A stretch of 64,000 bases of DNA, from positions 1-64,000 of the forward strand of contig NZ_JARZAI010000035.1 in assembly GCF_029893355.1 (NCBI RefSeq). The letters are read 5' to 3'. Position 1 is the stretch's first letter, and each line of letters begins with the position of its first letter. Position numbers and translations under genes: made by a program. This DNA comes from Kitasatospora sp. MAA4 (GTDB taxonomy: Bacteria > Actinomycetota > Actinomycetes > Streptomycetales > Streptomycetaceae). This document shows positions 16,780 through 24,568 of the stretch, piece after piece. A model generated the notes under the pieces. The model did no database searches, was not told the origin of the DNA, and saw only the letters and a list, made by a program, of their open reading frames with translations.

Positions 16780-17130
16780 GTGACCGATCTTGCGCCCACC
16801 TCGCTACCCGCCCCGCCCTACTACGCGGTGGTGTTCACGTCCGTGCGGACCCCGGGTGACGAGGGCTATGGGGACAGGGCCGAGCAGATGCTGAAACTGG
16901 CTGCCGACCAGCCGGGTTTCCTCGGCGTCGATTCGGCTCGCGGCGCGGACGGCCTGGGGATCACGGTGTCGTACTGGAGCGATGAGGAGTCGATAGCGGC
17001 CTGGCGGAATAACGCGGAGCACGCGCTGACCCGTGCGCACGGGCGCGAGCACTGGTATGCCTCGTTCGCAGTCCACGTGGCCAAGGTCGAGCGCGCCTAC
17101 GGGTTTTCCGCTACCGGGACACGCTCCTAG
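16780..17130 (+). CDS. Antibiotic biosynthesis monooxygenase-fold (ABM) protein
   Basis: A 116-residue dimeric alpha+beta barrel-like protein. YYAVVFTSVRTPGDEGYGDRA opens the first strand and helix, LAADQPGFLGVDSARG and ITVSYWSDEESIAAW are the typical ABM signature segments, and WYASFAVHVAKVERAY is the final strand. The GTG at 16780 is preceded by GGAGG. Such proteins include heme-degrading and quinol monooxygenases, but many have no known reaction. It overlaps by 20 bp the convergent gene on the other strand. Confidence 0.75.
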   Translation: MTDLAPTSLPAPPYYAVVFTSVRTPGDEGYGDRAEQMLKLAADQPGFLGVDSARGADGLGITVSYWSDEESIAAWRNNAEHALTRAHGREHWYASFAVHVAKVERAYGFSATGTRS

Positions 17131-17479
17131 CTGACGGATAGCGGGCCAGGTCCTCGGCGATGGGGCCGGAGGCCGGTAGGTGGTCGCGCAGGAAGAGTGT
17201 CCCGACCAGGTCGTGCTCGCTCCACACGCTGCGGTCGGAGGAGGGCAGCCCGCGGTCGGCGTCGATCTTGCGGACGTTCCCGGTCCACGCCACCGCGAGT
17301 TCGACCGCGTCCCGCTCGGTGCTGCCGCCGACGCGGATCCGGTGCTCGGCAATCTGCGCCAGCTCCTCGTCACCGAACAGGGAGCGGATCAGGGGGTCCT
17401 TGGAAGTCCTTACCGGGCGCGAGCGAGGGGCGGGTGCCTGAGAGGATGTCGCGCTCGGGGCTGCTGGTGGCGCGAGCAA
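17111..17479 (-). CDS. Conserved-looking hypothetical protein
   Basis: About 122 residues from a TTG start. After a Pro/Ala-rich N terminus, the body (RSLFGDEELAQIAEHRIRVG then ERDAVELAVAWTGNVRKI and DRSVWSEHDLVGTLFLRDH) has the amphipathic pattern of a real protein and good third-position GC. I do not recognise the family. The N terminus is uncertain, with no ribosome site before the TTG. It overlaps the 3' end of the ABM gene and is divergent from the DUF4328 gene. Confidence 0.5.
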   Translation of the reverse strand: MLAPPAAPSATSSQAPAPRSRPVRTSKDPLIRSLFGDEELAQIAEHRIRVGGSTERDAVELAVAWTGNVRKIDADRGLPSSDRSVWSEHDLVGTLFLRDHLPASGPIAEDLARYPSARSVSR

Positions 17480-17509
17480 GGTGCAGGCATATCTGGTGGG
17501 GGTCCGTCC

Positions 17510-18130
17510 GTGAAATCAGTACCCGTAGGCGAAGCAACACGTCCGAGTCCACACGCCGTCGCCTACCGAGGAAAGCTCGCTGATCCCCGACCGCTGGCCG
17601 TGGCCACGCAGGTGCTGATCATCATGCACGTCATCCTGGGAACAGCCGACGGAATCAGCTCAACGTTCTTCACCGCGACCGCCCGGCTCACGATGCCGCT
17701 GTTCCTGGGCATTGTGGTGGTGTTCCTCTGCTGGTTCCGGCGCTGCCGACTCAACGCCGAGGTCTTCGCACCTGGCAAGCACAAGTACGCCGCGAACACC
17801 ACGGTCGGGACGTGGTTCACCCCGGGGGTGATGTGGTGGGCTCCTCGCCGGATCACACTGGACATCTGGAGTGCCGGCGGTGCGACCGGCAGCCCCTGGG
17901 TGATCAACGCCTGGTGGGCGGCATGGCTCGCCAAGTCTGTCGGAGTCACGGCCTATATGGTGATCGACCTGAACGGCAATCCCAACTCGCCCTACATTGT
18001 TCTGGTCGACATCGTCGCCTCAGTCCTGGCAGTCCTGATGATCCAGCAGGTAACTGCTGCTCAGAAGGCGAAGGCGGCGTGCGGGCCCGCGGGCCCGCAC
18101 GCCGGGTACGACGAACCGTCTGTCAGTTGA
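17510..18130 (+). CDS. DUF4328-like integral membrane protein
   Basis: A 206-residue membrane protein starting at GTG 17510. It has four hydrophobic segments: about residues 31-50 (QVLIIMHVILGTADGI), a second near LFLGIVVVFLCWFRRC, a third around WAAWLAKSVGVTAYMVI, and the last IVLVDIVASVLAVLMIQQV. The WFRR motif followed by the GTWFTPGVMWWAPRR loop is characteristic of the DUF4328 family common in Streptomyces. Its function is not known. Confidence 0.75.
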   Translation: MKSVPVGEATRPSPHAVAYRGKLADPRPLAVATQVLIIMHVILGTADGISSTFFTATARLTMPLFLGIVVVFLCWFRRCRLNAEVFAPGKHKYAANTTVGTWFTPGVMWWAPRRITLDIWSAGGATGSPWVINAWWAAWLAKSVGVTAYMVIDLNGNPNSPYIVLVDIVASVLAVLMIQQVTAAQKAKAACGPAGPHAGYDEPSVS

Positions 18131-18145
18131 CGGGCTCGTCCCCCG

Positions 18146-19573
18146 CTAGCCCGCGTGCTCGCTCAGTTGGTCGACCTTGCCCAGGGCCGCGATCTGCGCC
18201 TCCGGGACGTACGCCGGGGGGATCTCGCGGCCGCGGCCGAGGTGGTTGAAGAGGAGGTTGAGGGTGACGGCGAGCAGGCAGCCGGCGGAGATGCCGGAGC
18301 TGAGGATGGTGGCGACCTGCTGCGGGAGGGCGTTGTAGAAGTCGGGGTAGGCGATCGGGAAGATGCCGAAGGCCAGGCTGACCGCGACGATGACGGCGTT
18401 GGAGCCCGCGCTCAGGTCGGCCTTGCCCAGGGTGCGGATGCCGGCGACGGCGACCGTGCCGAAGAGCATCACGCCCGCGCCGCCGAGCACCGGCTGCGGC
18501 ACCAGCGAGACGAGGCCGCCGACCACCGGCATCAGACCCATCAGGATCAGGAAGCAGCCGCTGAGCGCGACCACGTAGCGGCTGCGGATCTTGGTGAGCG
18601 CCACCAGGCCGATGTTCTGGGCGAAGGCCGTGCAGATGAAGCCGTTGAAGACGCCGCCGAACGCCGTGGCGAGGCCGTCCGCGCGCAGGCCGCCGGCGAC
18701 CGTCCGGTCGTCGACCGGGCGCTCGACGACCTCGCCGAGGGCGATCATGTCGGCGGTGGACTCGGTCATCGAGACGACCATGACCACCAGCATCGCGACG
18801 ATCGAGGCGGCCTCGAACTTCGGTGCGCCGAAGGCGAACGGGTGCGGCAGCTCGAAGACCGGCAGGCTGCGCAGCGCGTGGAAGTCGATCCGGCCCAGCG
18901 GGATCGCGGCGAGGGTGCCGACCAGCAGGCCGAAGAGGATCGAGATGCGCTGCAGGAAGCCGGTGAGGAACCGGTTGAAGAGCAGCACCGAGAGCAGCGT
19001 CACCGCAGCCAGGCCCAGGTTCGTCAGGGAGCCGTAGCCGCGGGCGTGCGCGTCGCCGCCCTGCGCCCAGTTGCCCGCGACGGGCAGCAGCGAGACGCCG
19101 ATCAGCGTGATCACCGTGCCGCTGACCACCGGCGGGAAGAATCTGACCAGGCGGCAGAAGACCGGCGCGAACAGGAAGCAGCACAGGCCCGCGACGATGG
19201 TCGAGCCGAAGATCAGCGGTAGCGCGGCGCCGTGCCGGACGGCGACCACGGCCAGGATCGGCGACACGGTGGCGAACGAGATGCCGTTGACGAACGGCAG
19301 CCGCGAGCCGACCTTCCAGAAGCCGAGGGTCTGCAGCAGCGTGGCGATGCCTGCGACGAAGAGGGCGGCGGCAAGCAGCGTGGTGAGCTGGGCCGCCGTC
19401 AGGCCGGCCGCGCCGCCGATGATCAGCGGCGGCGCGGCGACGCCCGCGTACATGGTGGCCACGTGCTGGAGTGCGACGGCGGCCATCTTGCCCGGTGGCA
19501 GCATCTCGTCCACGGGGTGCACGACCGTCTCGACCGTCTCGGTCTGCCGCTCGACGTCCTGACGACGACTCAT
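18146..19573 (-). CDS. NCS2-family purine (xanthine/urate-type) permease
   Basis: A 475-residue nucleobase-ascorbate transporter with about 14 hydrophobic segments. The first-helix QH motif is present (Q36-H37 in AVALQHVATMYAG), the helix-8 glutamate is at E271 (SMTESTADM), and the NAT signature QNIGLVALTK (residues 319-328) has the QNxGxxxxTK form associated with xanthine/uric acid carriers rather than uracil carriers. It would import oxidized purines by proton symport. No catabolic genes are adjacent. A 20-bp dyad about 280 bp upstream could be a regulator site. Confidence 0.9.
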   Translation of the reverse strand: MSRRQDVERQTETVETVVHPVDEMLPPGKMAAVALQHVATMYAGVAAPPLIIGGAAGLTAAQLTTLLAAALFVAGIATLLQTLGFWKVGSRLPFVNGISFATVSPILAVVAVRHGAALPLIFGSTIVAGLCCFLFAPVFCRLVRFFPPVVSGTVITLIGVSLLPVAGNWAQGGDAHARGYGSLTNLGLAAVTLLSVLLFNRFLTGFLQRISILFGLLVGTLAAIPLGRIDFHALRSLPVFELPHPFAFGAPKFEAASIVAMLVVMVVSMTESTADMIALGEVVERPVDDRTVAGGLRADGLATAFGGVFNGFICTAFAQNIGLVALTKIRSRYVVALSGCFLILMGLMPVVGGLVSLVPQPVLGGAGVMLFGTVAVAGIRTLGKADLSAGSNAVIVAVSLAFGIFPIAYPDFYNALPQQVATILSSGISAGCLLAVTLNLLFNHLGRGREIPPAYVPEAQIAALGKVDQLSEHAG

Positions 19574-20267
19574 GAGTTCTTCCGTCCCTCCGCATCGGAC
19601 GCCCGAAACGTCCCAGACGGGCGTTCGGGCGGGCGGCGGGTCCGGCCCCGAACGTACGGGGGCGGCCCACCGCGGGTGGCTTCGGGTCCGGGAACGCGAC
19701 CGAAGTGCGGGACGGGCACGGGTGACGCTGGGACGACCCTGGTGGGCGGTGGGGACCGCTCACCTACCGGCCCCTGCGGCGACAGGTCCGGCCCATGAGT
19801 GCGTGAACGGGCTCGCCCGCGCCTGGACGACGAGGAGGGAATCCGTATCGCGGAAATTAACTTCCGCGTTGCAGGAAATCTAGAAAGGCCCTCACCCGTA
19901 GTCAAGAGGTCCGGCTGCAGAAGATCAGCGGGCGCCCGGCTTTGGAGGATCCTCCGATGGCTACTGGTTCGACCTCCAGCAGTCTCCTGCCGCCGCACGT
20001 CCCAGTAGCGTTTCAGCGCGATCTAGCGAGGCTCCCGGGCGTTCAGGCCGGGGAGGAATCGCTTCCTGAGTCCCGGCGATGCGGGGTGTCGCCGCGGCAC
20101 TGGGGCATTTCTGGTTCTCGATGTACTTGATGATCGAAAGGGGTGCGCCGCCGCAGGATGCGGCGAAGTGGGACGGGGGCACGGAGGGCGCAGGCGACCG
20201 TACGGCCCCTGCGGATGTTGATGGTTGGCCACCCATGGTGACTCAGAGCAGTGGTACGGTCACGCTC
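19574..20267. other. 694-bp intergenic region with a 20-bp dyad at 19849-19868
   Basis: No gene is supported here. The sequence contains the inverted repeat CGCGGAA-ATTAAC-TTCCGCG (19849-19868), in an unusually AT-rich patch for this window, which is a candidate operator/promoter for the permease gene. The right part (about 20130-20267) must contain the left end of the TnpB element; TTGAT occurs at 20127-20131 and 20218-20222, but I cannot fix the boundary. Confidence 0.4.
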
Positions 20268-21428
20268 GTGAAGGTCGTCGTGCAGGTGAAGCTGATACCG
20301 GAGACCGACCAGGCCGCCGCGCTGTCGGCGACCCTGCGCACGGTCAACGAATCGGCGTGCTGGGTGTCTGGCGTGGCGTTCGAACGCGGTGTGCCGCGAG
20401 AGTACGAGCTGCGCAAGCACACCTACGCCGAGTTGAAGGCGCGCGGCCTGGGGGCACAGGCCGCCCAGCACGTCATCAAGAAGGTCCGGGACGCCTACAC
20501 CGCGTTGAAGGCGAACATCCGTGCCGGGAACCTCGGCAGGCCGGGCTCCAAGCGCCGGATCAAGGCCGAGTCCAAACCGGTCCTCTTCCGACCCGACTCG
20601 GCGCAGCCCTACGATGACCGATGCCTGTCCTGGCAGTACGACGCCGGAACGGTGTCGATATGGACGACCGCCGGTCGCCTCAAGACTGTGCGGTTCGCGT
20701 GCTCCCCGGACGCCCTCACGACCCTGCGCGAGCACCGGCAGGGCGAATCCGATCTGATCGAACGCGACGGCACGTTCTACCTGATCGCCACCTGCGACAT
20801 ACCCGAGACCCCATTGAACGAGAACCCCGCTGGGTTCGTGGGCGTGGACCTCGGCATCGTCAACATCGCCACCACCAGCACCGGTTACCGGGCCGCTGGG
20901 CGCGCCCTGAACCGGCACCGCGGGCGGCAGCTCGACCTGCGGAAGAAGTTGCAGGCCAAGGGCACGAAGTCCGCGAAGCGGCTCCTCAAGAAGCGTTCCC
21001 GCAAGGAACAGCGGCACACCGCCAATCAGAACCACGTCATCTCCAAGACCATCGTCACCGCCGCTGAACGCACCGGCTCCGGTATCGCCCTAGAAGATCT
21101 CACGGGCATCCGCAGCCGGGTACGGCTTCGCAAGGAACAGCGGCAGCAACTGCACTCGTGGAGCTTTCGCCAGCTCGCCTCCTTCGTGGAGTACAAGGCG
21201 CGCCGGGCCGGGGTGCCGCTGGTGTACGTCGATCCGGCGTACACCAGCCGGCAGTGCTCCGAGTGCCACCACGTCGAACGGAAGAACCGGGCGACGCAAT
21301 CAGTGTTCGCGTGCCGCGCCTGCGGCGTCATGATGCACGCGGACCACAATGCATCCCGCAACATCGCCCGCAAAGGCGAGGCTGTGTGGATCGCGGGGCG
21401 TGAGTCACGCGTCCCAGCCACCCCGTAG
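20268..21428 (+). CDS. tnpB: IS200/IS605-group TnpB RNA-guided nuclease (solitary)
   Basis: A 386-residue TnpB. The N-terminal WED/REC part begins VKVVVQVKLIPETDQAAAL. The split RuvC triad is intact: D194 in FVGVDLGIVNIA, E276 in IALEDLTGIR and D359 in HADHNASRNIA. The target-nucleic-acid-binding zinc ribbon has CSEC (330-333) and CRAC (349-352). GTG at 20268 matches the family N terminus; ATG at 20235 is an alternative. No TnpA is nearby, so this is an orphan element that cannot move alone. An intact triad argues the nuclease may still be active with the RNA encoded at its 3' end. Confidence 0.9.
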   Translation: MKVVVQVKLIPETDQAAALSATLRTVNESACWVSGVAFERGVPREYELRKHTYAELKARGLGAQAAQHVIKKVRDAYTALKANIRAGNLGRPGSKRRIKAESKPVLFRPDSAQPYDDRCLSWQYDAGTVSIWTTAGRLKTVRFACSPDALTTLREHRQGESDLIERDGTFYLIATCDIPETPLNENPAGFVGVDLGIVNIATTSTGYRAAGRALNRHRGRQLDLRKKLQAKGTKSAKRLLKKRSRKEQRHTANQNHVISKTIVTAAERTGSGIALEDLTGIRSRVRLRKEQRQQLHSWSFRQLASFVEYKARRAGVPLVYVDPAYTSRQCSECHHVERKNRATQSVFACRACGVMMHADHNASRNIARKGEAVWIAGRESRVPATP

Positions 21429-21505
21429 GTGGCTCAGACGGAGGAGGTCACGCGGCAGCCAGCCGCGCCCTACCTCCAAGCCCGGCCCTCCAGAACCGGG
21501 TCAAG
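21429..21505 (+). ncRNA. Putative omega-RNA 3' part and right end of the TnpB element
   Basis: Between the tnpB stop and trpS the sequence folds a CCCGG (21482-21486)/CCGGG (21497-21501) hairpin followed at once by TCAA (21502-21505). A subterminal hairpin followed by TCAA is the right-end layout known from IS608-type elements. In TnpB systems the guide RNA scaffold overlaps the end of tnpB and runs to this point, and the guide is the flanking DNA, here the 3' end of trpS. The boundaries are inferred, not proved. Confidence 0.4.
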
Positions 21506-21509
21506 TTGA

Positions 21510-22517
21510 CTAGTGCATCCCCATCGCCTCCAGCACCTCCGCCAGCGTCGCCTGCGCCACCTCGTTGGCCCGGGCATTGCCGCGCGCCAGGACGTCCCGC
21601 AGGTACCCGCGGTCCTCGGCGAGTTCGGCGCGGCGGGCGCGGACCGGGCGCAGGTACTCGTTGACCGCCTCGGTGACCACGGCCTTCAGCCGGCTCGCCC
21701 CGGCGTCGCCGATCCCCTCCGCGACCGCCTGCGGATCGCTGCCCAGACAGAGCGCGGCCAGCGTCAGCAGGCTGGACACCTCCGGGCGGCCGACCGGGTC
21801 GTAGGCGATCCGGCGGTCGGCGTCGGTGACGGCTCCGCGCAGCAGCCGGGCGGTCTCGTCCTCGCTCGCGCCGAGCGCGATGGCGTTGCCGCGGCTCTTG
21901 CTCATCTTGCCGCCGTCCGTGCCGAGCAGCAGCGGAGCCTGCGAGAGCAGCGCCTGCGGCTCCGGGAAGACCGGCGAACCCGGCTTTCCGAAGCGGGCGT
22001 TGAAGCGGCGGGCGATGGTCCGGGTGGCTTCCAGGTGCGGCAGCTGGTCCTGGCCGACCGGCACCAACTGGGCCTTGCAGAATAGGATGTCGGCTGCCTG
22101 GTGGACCGGATAGGTGAGCATCAGGCCGCTCACCGCCACCTGCCGGGAGTGCGCGATCTCGTCCTTGACCGTGGGGTTGCGCTGCAACTCGGCCACGCTG
22201 ACCAGGCCGAGGAAGGGCAGCAGGAGTTGGTGCAGGGCGGGCACGGCGCTGTGCGTGAAGATCACCGTGTGCTCCGGATCCAGCCCGACGGCCAGGTAGT
22301 CGAGCACCAACTCCTGGACGTACAGGGCGAGTCGGTCGGCCACGTCGCGGTCGGTGAGGACCTGGTAGTCGGCGATCACGACGAACAGGTCGGCGCCCTC
22401 GCGCTGCAGGCGCACGCGGTTCTGCAGGGTGCCGAAGTAGTGGCCGAGGTGCAGCGGGCCGGTCGGGCGGTCGCCGGTCAGCACGCGAGGGCAGGGGCGG
22501 GTAGCGGTGGCGGTCAT
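21510..22517 (-). CDS. trpS: Tryptophan--tRNA ligase (auxiliary type, attenuator-controlled)
   Basis: A 335-residue class Ic synthetase that charges tRNA-Trp. The HIGH-type motif is HLGH (residues 23-26 in GPLHLGHYFG) and the KMSKS loop is residues 204-208 (DGGKMSKSRGN). The length is normal for bacterial TrpRS. ATG at 22517 is preceded by AGGAGA. Upstream is a Trp-rich leader peptide and terminator/antiterminator pair, so expression should rise when charged tRNA-Trp is scarce. In S. coelicolor an auxiliary, indolmycin-resistant TrpRS gene is known to be controlled this way, so this copy may likewise be a second, inhibitor-tolerant enzyme; that is inference. The TnpB element ends only a few bases from the stop. 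Confidence 0.93.
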   Translation of the reverse strand: MTATATRPCPRVLTGDRPTGPLHLGHYFGTLQNRVRLQREGADLFVVIADYQVLTDRDVADRLALYVQELVLDYLAVGLDPEHTVIFTHSAVPALHQLLLPFLGLVSVAELQRNPTVKDEIAHSRQVAVSGLMLTYPVHQAADILFCKAQLVPVGQDQLPHLEATRTIARRFNARFGKPGSPVFPEPQALLSQAPLLLGTDGGKMSKSRGNAIALGASEDETARLLRGAVTDADRRIAYDPVGRPEVSSLLTLAALCLGSDPQAVAEGIGDAGASRLKAVVTEAVNEYLRPVRARRAELAEDRGYLRDVLARGNARANEVAQATLAEVLEAMGMH

Positions 22518-22574
22518 CGAGGTCTCCTGGCTGGGTGGGGGCCGTCCGGCCGGCCCTGCCAGGGGAGATGACAA

Positions 22575-22598
22575 AGGGCCGTCCGTCCGGACGGCCCT
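22575..22598 (-). terminator. Attenuator terminator hairpin of trpS
   Basis: On the minus strand AGGGCCGTCC pairs perfectly with GGACGGCCCT around a 4-nt loop, followed by TTTGT. It sits between the Trp leader peptide and the trpS start, so it is the intrinsic attenuator. Its 5' arm contains GGCCGTCC, which can instead pair with the upstream GGACGGCC segment. Confidence 0.85.
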
Positions 22599-22622
22599 GG
22601 GCATGGGGAATGCGCGGCCGTC

Positions 22623-22661
22623 CTAGGACGGCCACCAGCTGATCGGCAGCAGAGTACGCAT
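22623..22661 (-). CDS. Trp leader peptide (12 residues, tandem Trp)
   Basis: ATG at 22661 opens a 12-residue peptide MRTLLPISWWPS ending in TAG at 22623-22625. Two adjacent TGG codons lie at 22637-22632, right where stalling would mask the first arm of the pause hairpin. The ATG is only 6 nt after a -10 box, so the leader mRNA is probably leaderless. No separate function is expected beyond sensing Trp-tRNA supply. Confidence 0.85.
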   Translation of the reverse strand: MRTLLPISWWPS

Positions 22662-22667
22662 GAGGCC

Positions 22668-22673
22668 ACTGTA
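22668..22673 (-). promoter_or_regulatory. -10 box of the trpS leader promoter
   Basis: TACAGT on the minus strand fits the TAnnnT pattern and ends 6 nt before the leader-peptide ATG, as expected for a leaderless transcript. A clear -35 is not seen. Confidence 0.5.
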
Positions 22674-22768
22674 ACCGTTCAGGGCTGCGCCGGGCAGTGT
22701 TCACCAGTTCGGCGACCAAACCCCTTACCGTAGGCGGCCATCGGTGATCCGGACTTGAGGAGTTCCGC

Positions 22769-24427
22769 GTGCAGAATGACTTCGATGCCCCAGTTGACCC
22801 CGCTCTGACCGCAGTTGCGGCGTCCGACACGTCGGACGCCGGCGAGCCGGGCGGCGTGAGCCGCCGTACGGCGCTGCGGATCGCGGGTGTCGGCGGGGCG
22901 CTGTCGGCGGCGCCGCTGTTCGCCTCCGCCGCCACTGCCGCGGCCGACACCCCGTCGGCGCCCAGCTCCCCCCTGCTGCTCACCCGGCCCGAGGCGCTGG
23001 GCGCGCCGGCCGTCGAGGGCCTGCACCTGACCTTCGGCACCGACCCGGCCCGCACCATGACCGCCTCCTGGACCACGGACGGCCCGGTGCGCCGCCCGCG
23101 CGTCCAGTTCGGCACGCTGGACGGCGGGTTCGGCCGCAGCGTGAACGCCGACACCCGTACGTACACCGACGGTGCGAGCGGCCGCACGGTCTACACCCAC
23201 CACGCCCGGATGCAGAACCTGAGCCCGGACACCTCGTACACCTACGCGGCACTGCACGACGGCGGCCGCCCGGACGCCGGCAGCTTCCGCACCGCCCCGC
23301 ACGGCCGCCGGCCCTTCACCTTCACCAGCTTCGGCGACCAGGCCGTCCCCAGCACCACCTGGCAGCCGGACGGCAAGGGCGGCTACACCGTCGTCCCCAG
23401 CGGTATAGCCTCGCCCGCCTCGGCGGACATCGTCGGCGGCATCGAGCAGGTCGACCCGCTCTTCCACCTGCTCAACGGCGACCTCTGCTACGCCAACATC
23501 AGCCCGGACCGGCTGCGCACCTGGCAGGGCTTCTTCGCCAACAACACCCGCTCGGCCCGCTACCGGGCGTGGATGCCGGCGGCCGGCAACCACGAGAACG
23601 AGAAGGGCAACGGCCCGATCGGCTTCACCTCCTTCCAGACCCGCTTCGACCTGCCCGGCAACGGCGGCGACGCCGAATTCGCGGGCCTGTGGTACTCGTT
23701 CACCGTCGGCTCGGTGCACGTGGTGGTGCTGCAGAACGACGACGTCGCCTACCAGGACGCCGGCGACGCGTACGTGCACGGCTACAGCGGCGGCGCCCAG
23801 CAGCGCTGGCTGGAGCAGGACCTGCGCAGGGCGCGGGCCGACAAGTCGATCGACTGGGTCGTGGTCTGCATGCACCAGGTGGTGATCAGCTCCTCGGACG
23901 CCAACGGCGCCGACCGCGGCGTGCGCGAGCAGTGGGGACCGCTCTTCGACCGCTACCAGGTGGACCTGGTGGTCTGCGGCCACGAGCACAACTACGAGCG
24001 CTCGCTGGCGGTTCGCGGCACGGTCTCCGGCTCGGAGACGCTGACGCCCAACCCGGTCTCCACCGCGACCGACGTGATCGACACCTCGCAGGGCACCGTG
24101 CACATGGTGCTCGGCGGCGGCGGGACGTCCTCGCCGACGAACGAGAAGTTCTTCGCCCCGGCCAAGGCCAAGGTGATCACCGGGGTCGGCCCGGTGGCCT
24201 CGACCGGCAAGCGCCCGCCGGTGTACGTCTACGAGGACGCGCCGTGGGTGGGCGTGCGCGACCAGGCCCACAGCTACGGCTTCGCGGCCTTCACCGTCGA
24301 CCCGGGCACCGGCCCCGGCGCGACCACCAGCATCCACGTCACCTACTACACGGTGGGCCAGCCGGACGGGGCAATCAGCCCGCTGGAGACCTTCGTGCTG
24401 CACCGCCGCCGCTCCGACGCCCACTGA
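22769..24427 (+). CDS. Tat-exported purple acid phosphatase-like metallophosphoesterase
   Basis: A 552-residue exported enzyme. The twin-arginine signal SRRTALRIAGVGGALSAAP (R32-R33) directs folded export. A fibronectin-like PAP N-terminal domain (about residues 75-175) precedes the catalytic domain, whose metal motifs appear in order: FTSFGDQA, LLNGDLCYA, MPAAGNHENE, VVVCMHQV and VVCGHEHNYERS. It would hydrolyse phosphomonoesters or diesters outside the cell. GTG at 22769 has GAGGAG upstream. It is divergent from the trpS leader and ends in a terminator hairpin. No PhoP box could be identified by eye. Confidence 0.9.
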   Translation: MQNDFDAPVDPALTAVAASDTSDAGEPGGVSRRTALRIAGVGGALSAAPLFASAATAAADTPSAPSSPLLLTRPEALGAPAVEGLHLTFGTDPARTMTASWTTDGPVRRPRVQFGTLDGGFGRSVNADTRTYTDGASGRTVYTHHARMQNLSPDTSYTYAALHDGGRPDAGSFRTAPHGRRPFTFTSFGDQAVPSTTWQPDGKGGYTVVPSGIASPASADIVGGIEQVDPLFHLLNGDLCYANISPDRLRTWQGFFANNTRSARYRAWMPAAGNHENEKGNGPIGFTSFQTRFDLPGNGGDAEFAGLWYSFTVGSVHVVVLQNDDVAYQDAGDAYVHGYSGGAQQRWLEQDLRRARADKSIDWVVVCMHQVVISSSDANGADRGVREQWGPLFDRYQVDLVVCGHEHNYERSLAVRGTVSGSETLTPNPVSTATDVIDTSQGTVHMVLGGGGTSSPTNEKFFAPAKAKVITGVGPVASTGKRPPVYVYEDAPWVGVRDQAHSYGFAAFTVDPGTGPGATTSIHVTYYTVGQPDGAISPLETFVLHRRRSDAH

Positions 24428-24440
24428 GGCAGTCCCCGAG

Positions 24441-24476
24441 GCCGCGTCCGCCCCTGCACGCAGGGGTGGGCGCGGC
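24441..24476 (+). terminator. Hairpin terminator after the phosphatase gene
   Basis: A 16-bp stem with two mismatches (GCCGCGTCCGCCCCTG against its partner ending GCGGC) around a CACG loop, followed by TTT. Confidence 0.6.
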
Positions 24477-24495
24477 TTTCGCGTGCCCGTCACCG

Positions 24496-24538
24496 TTGAC
24501 ATCGGGAGCCGTCGGCAGGAAGCTAAGCAAGCGCTTAG
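24496..24538 (+). promoter_or_regulatory. Promoter with 16-bp operator (site A) of the acyl-CoA dehydrogenase operon
   Basis: TTGACA (24496-24501) is a consensus -35. Twenty-one nt later comes CTAAGCAAGCGCTTAG (24523-24538), an inverted repeat with CTAAGC/GCTTAG arms, covering the -10/start region 30 bp before the first ATG. The identical operator with identical spacing occurs at 31698-31740 in front of the SDR operon next to a TetR gene. Confidence 0.82.
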
Positions 24539-24568
24539 TCAGTCACCTCCCACCCTGCCGAGGACTTC

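Larger units (their letters stand above)
22575..22661 (-). promoter_or_regulatory. Ribosome-mediated transcription attenuator (trp leader)
   Basis: Four segments are visible on the minus strand: 1, GGCCGTCC (22633-22626), overlapping the second Trp codon; 2, GGACGGCC (22623-22616); 3, GGGCCGTCC (22597-22589); 4, GGACGGCCC (22584-22576). Pairs 1:2 and 3:4 give a pause hairpin plus terminator, and 2:3 gives an 8-bp antiterminator. A ribosome stalled on the tandem Trp codons would cover segment 1 and free segment 2 to disrupt the terminator. This is the classical attenuation layout. Confidence 0.85.
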
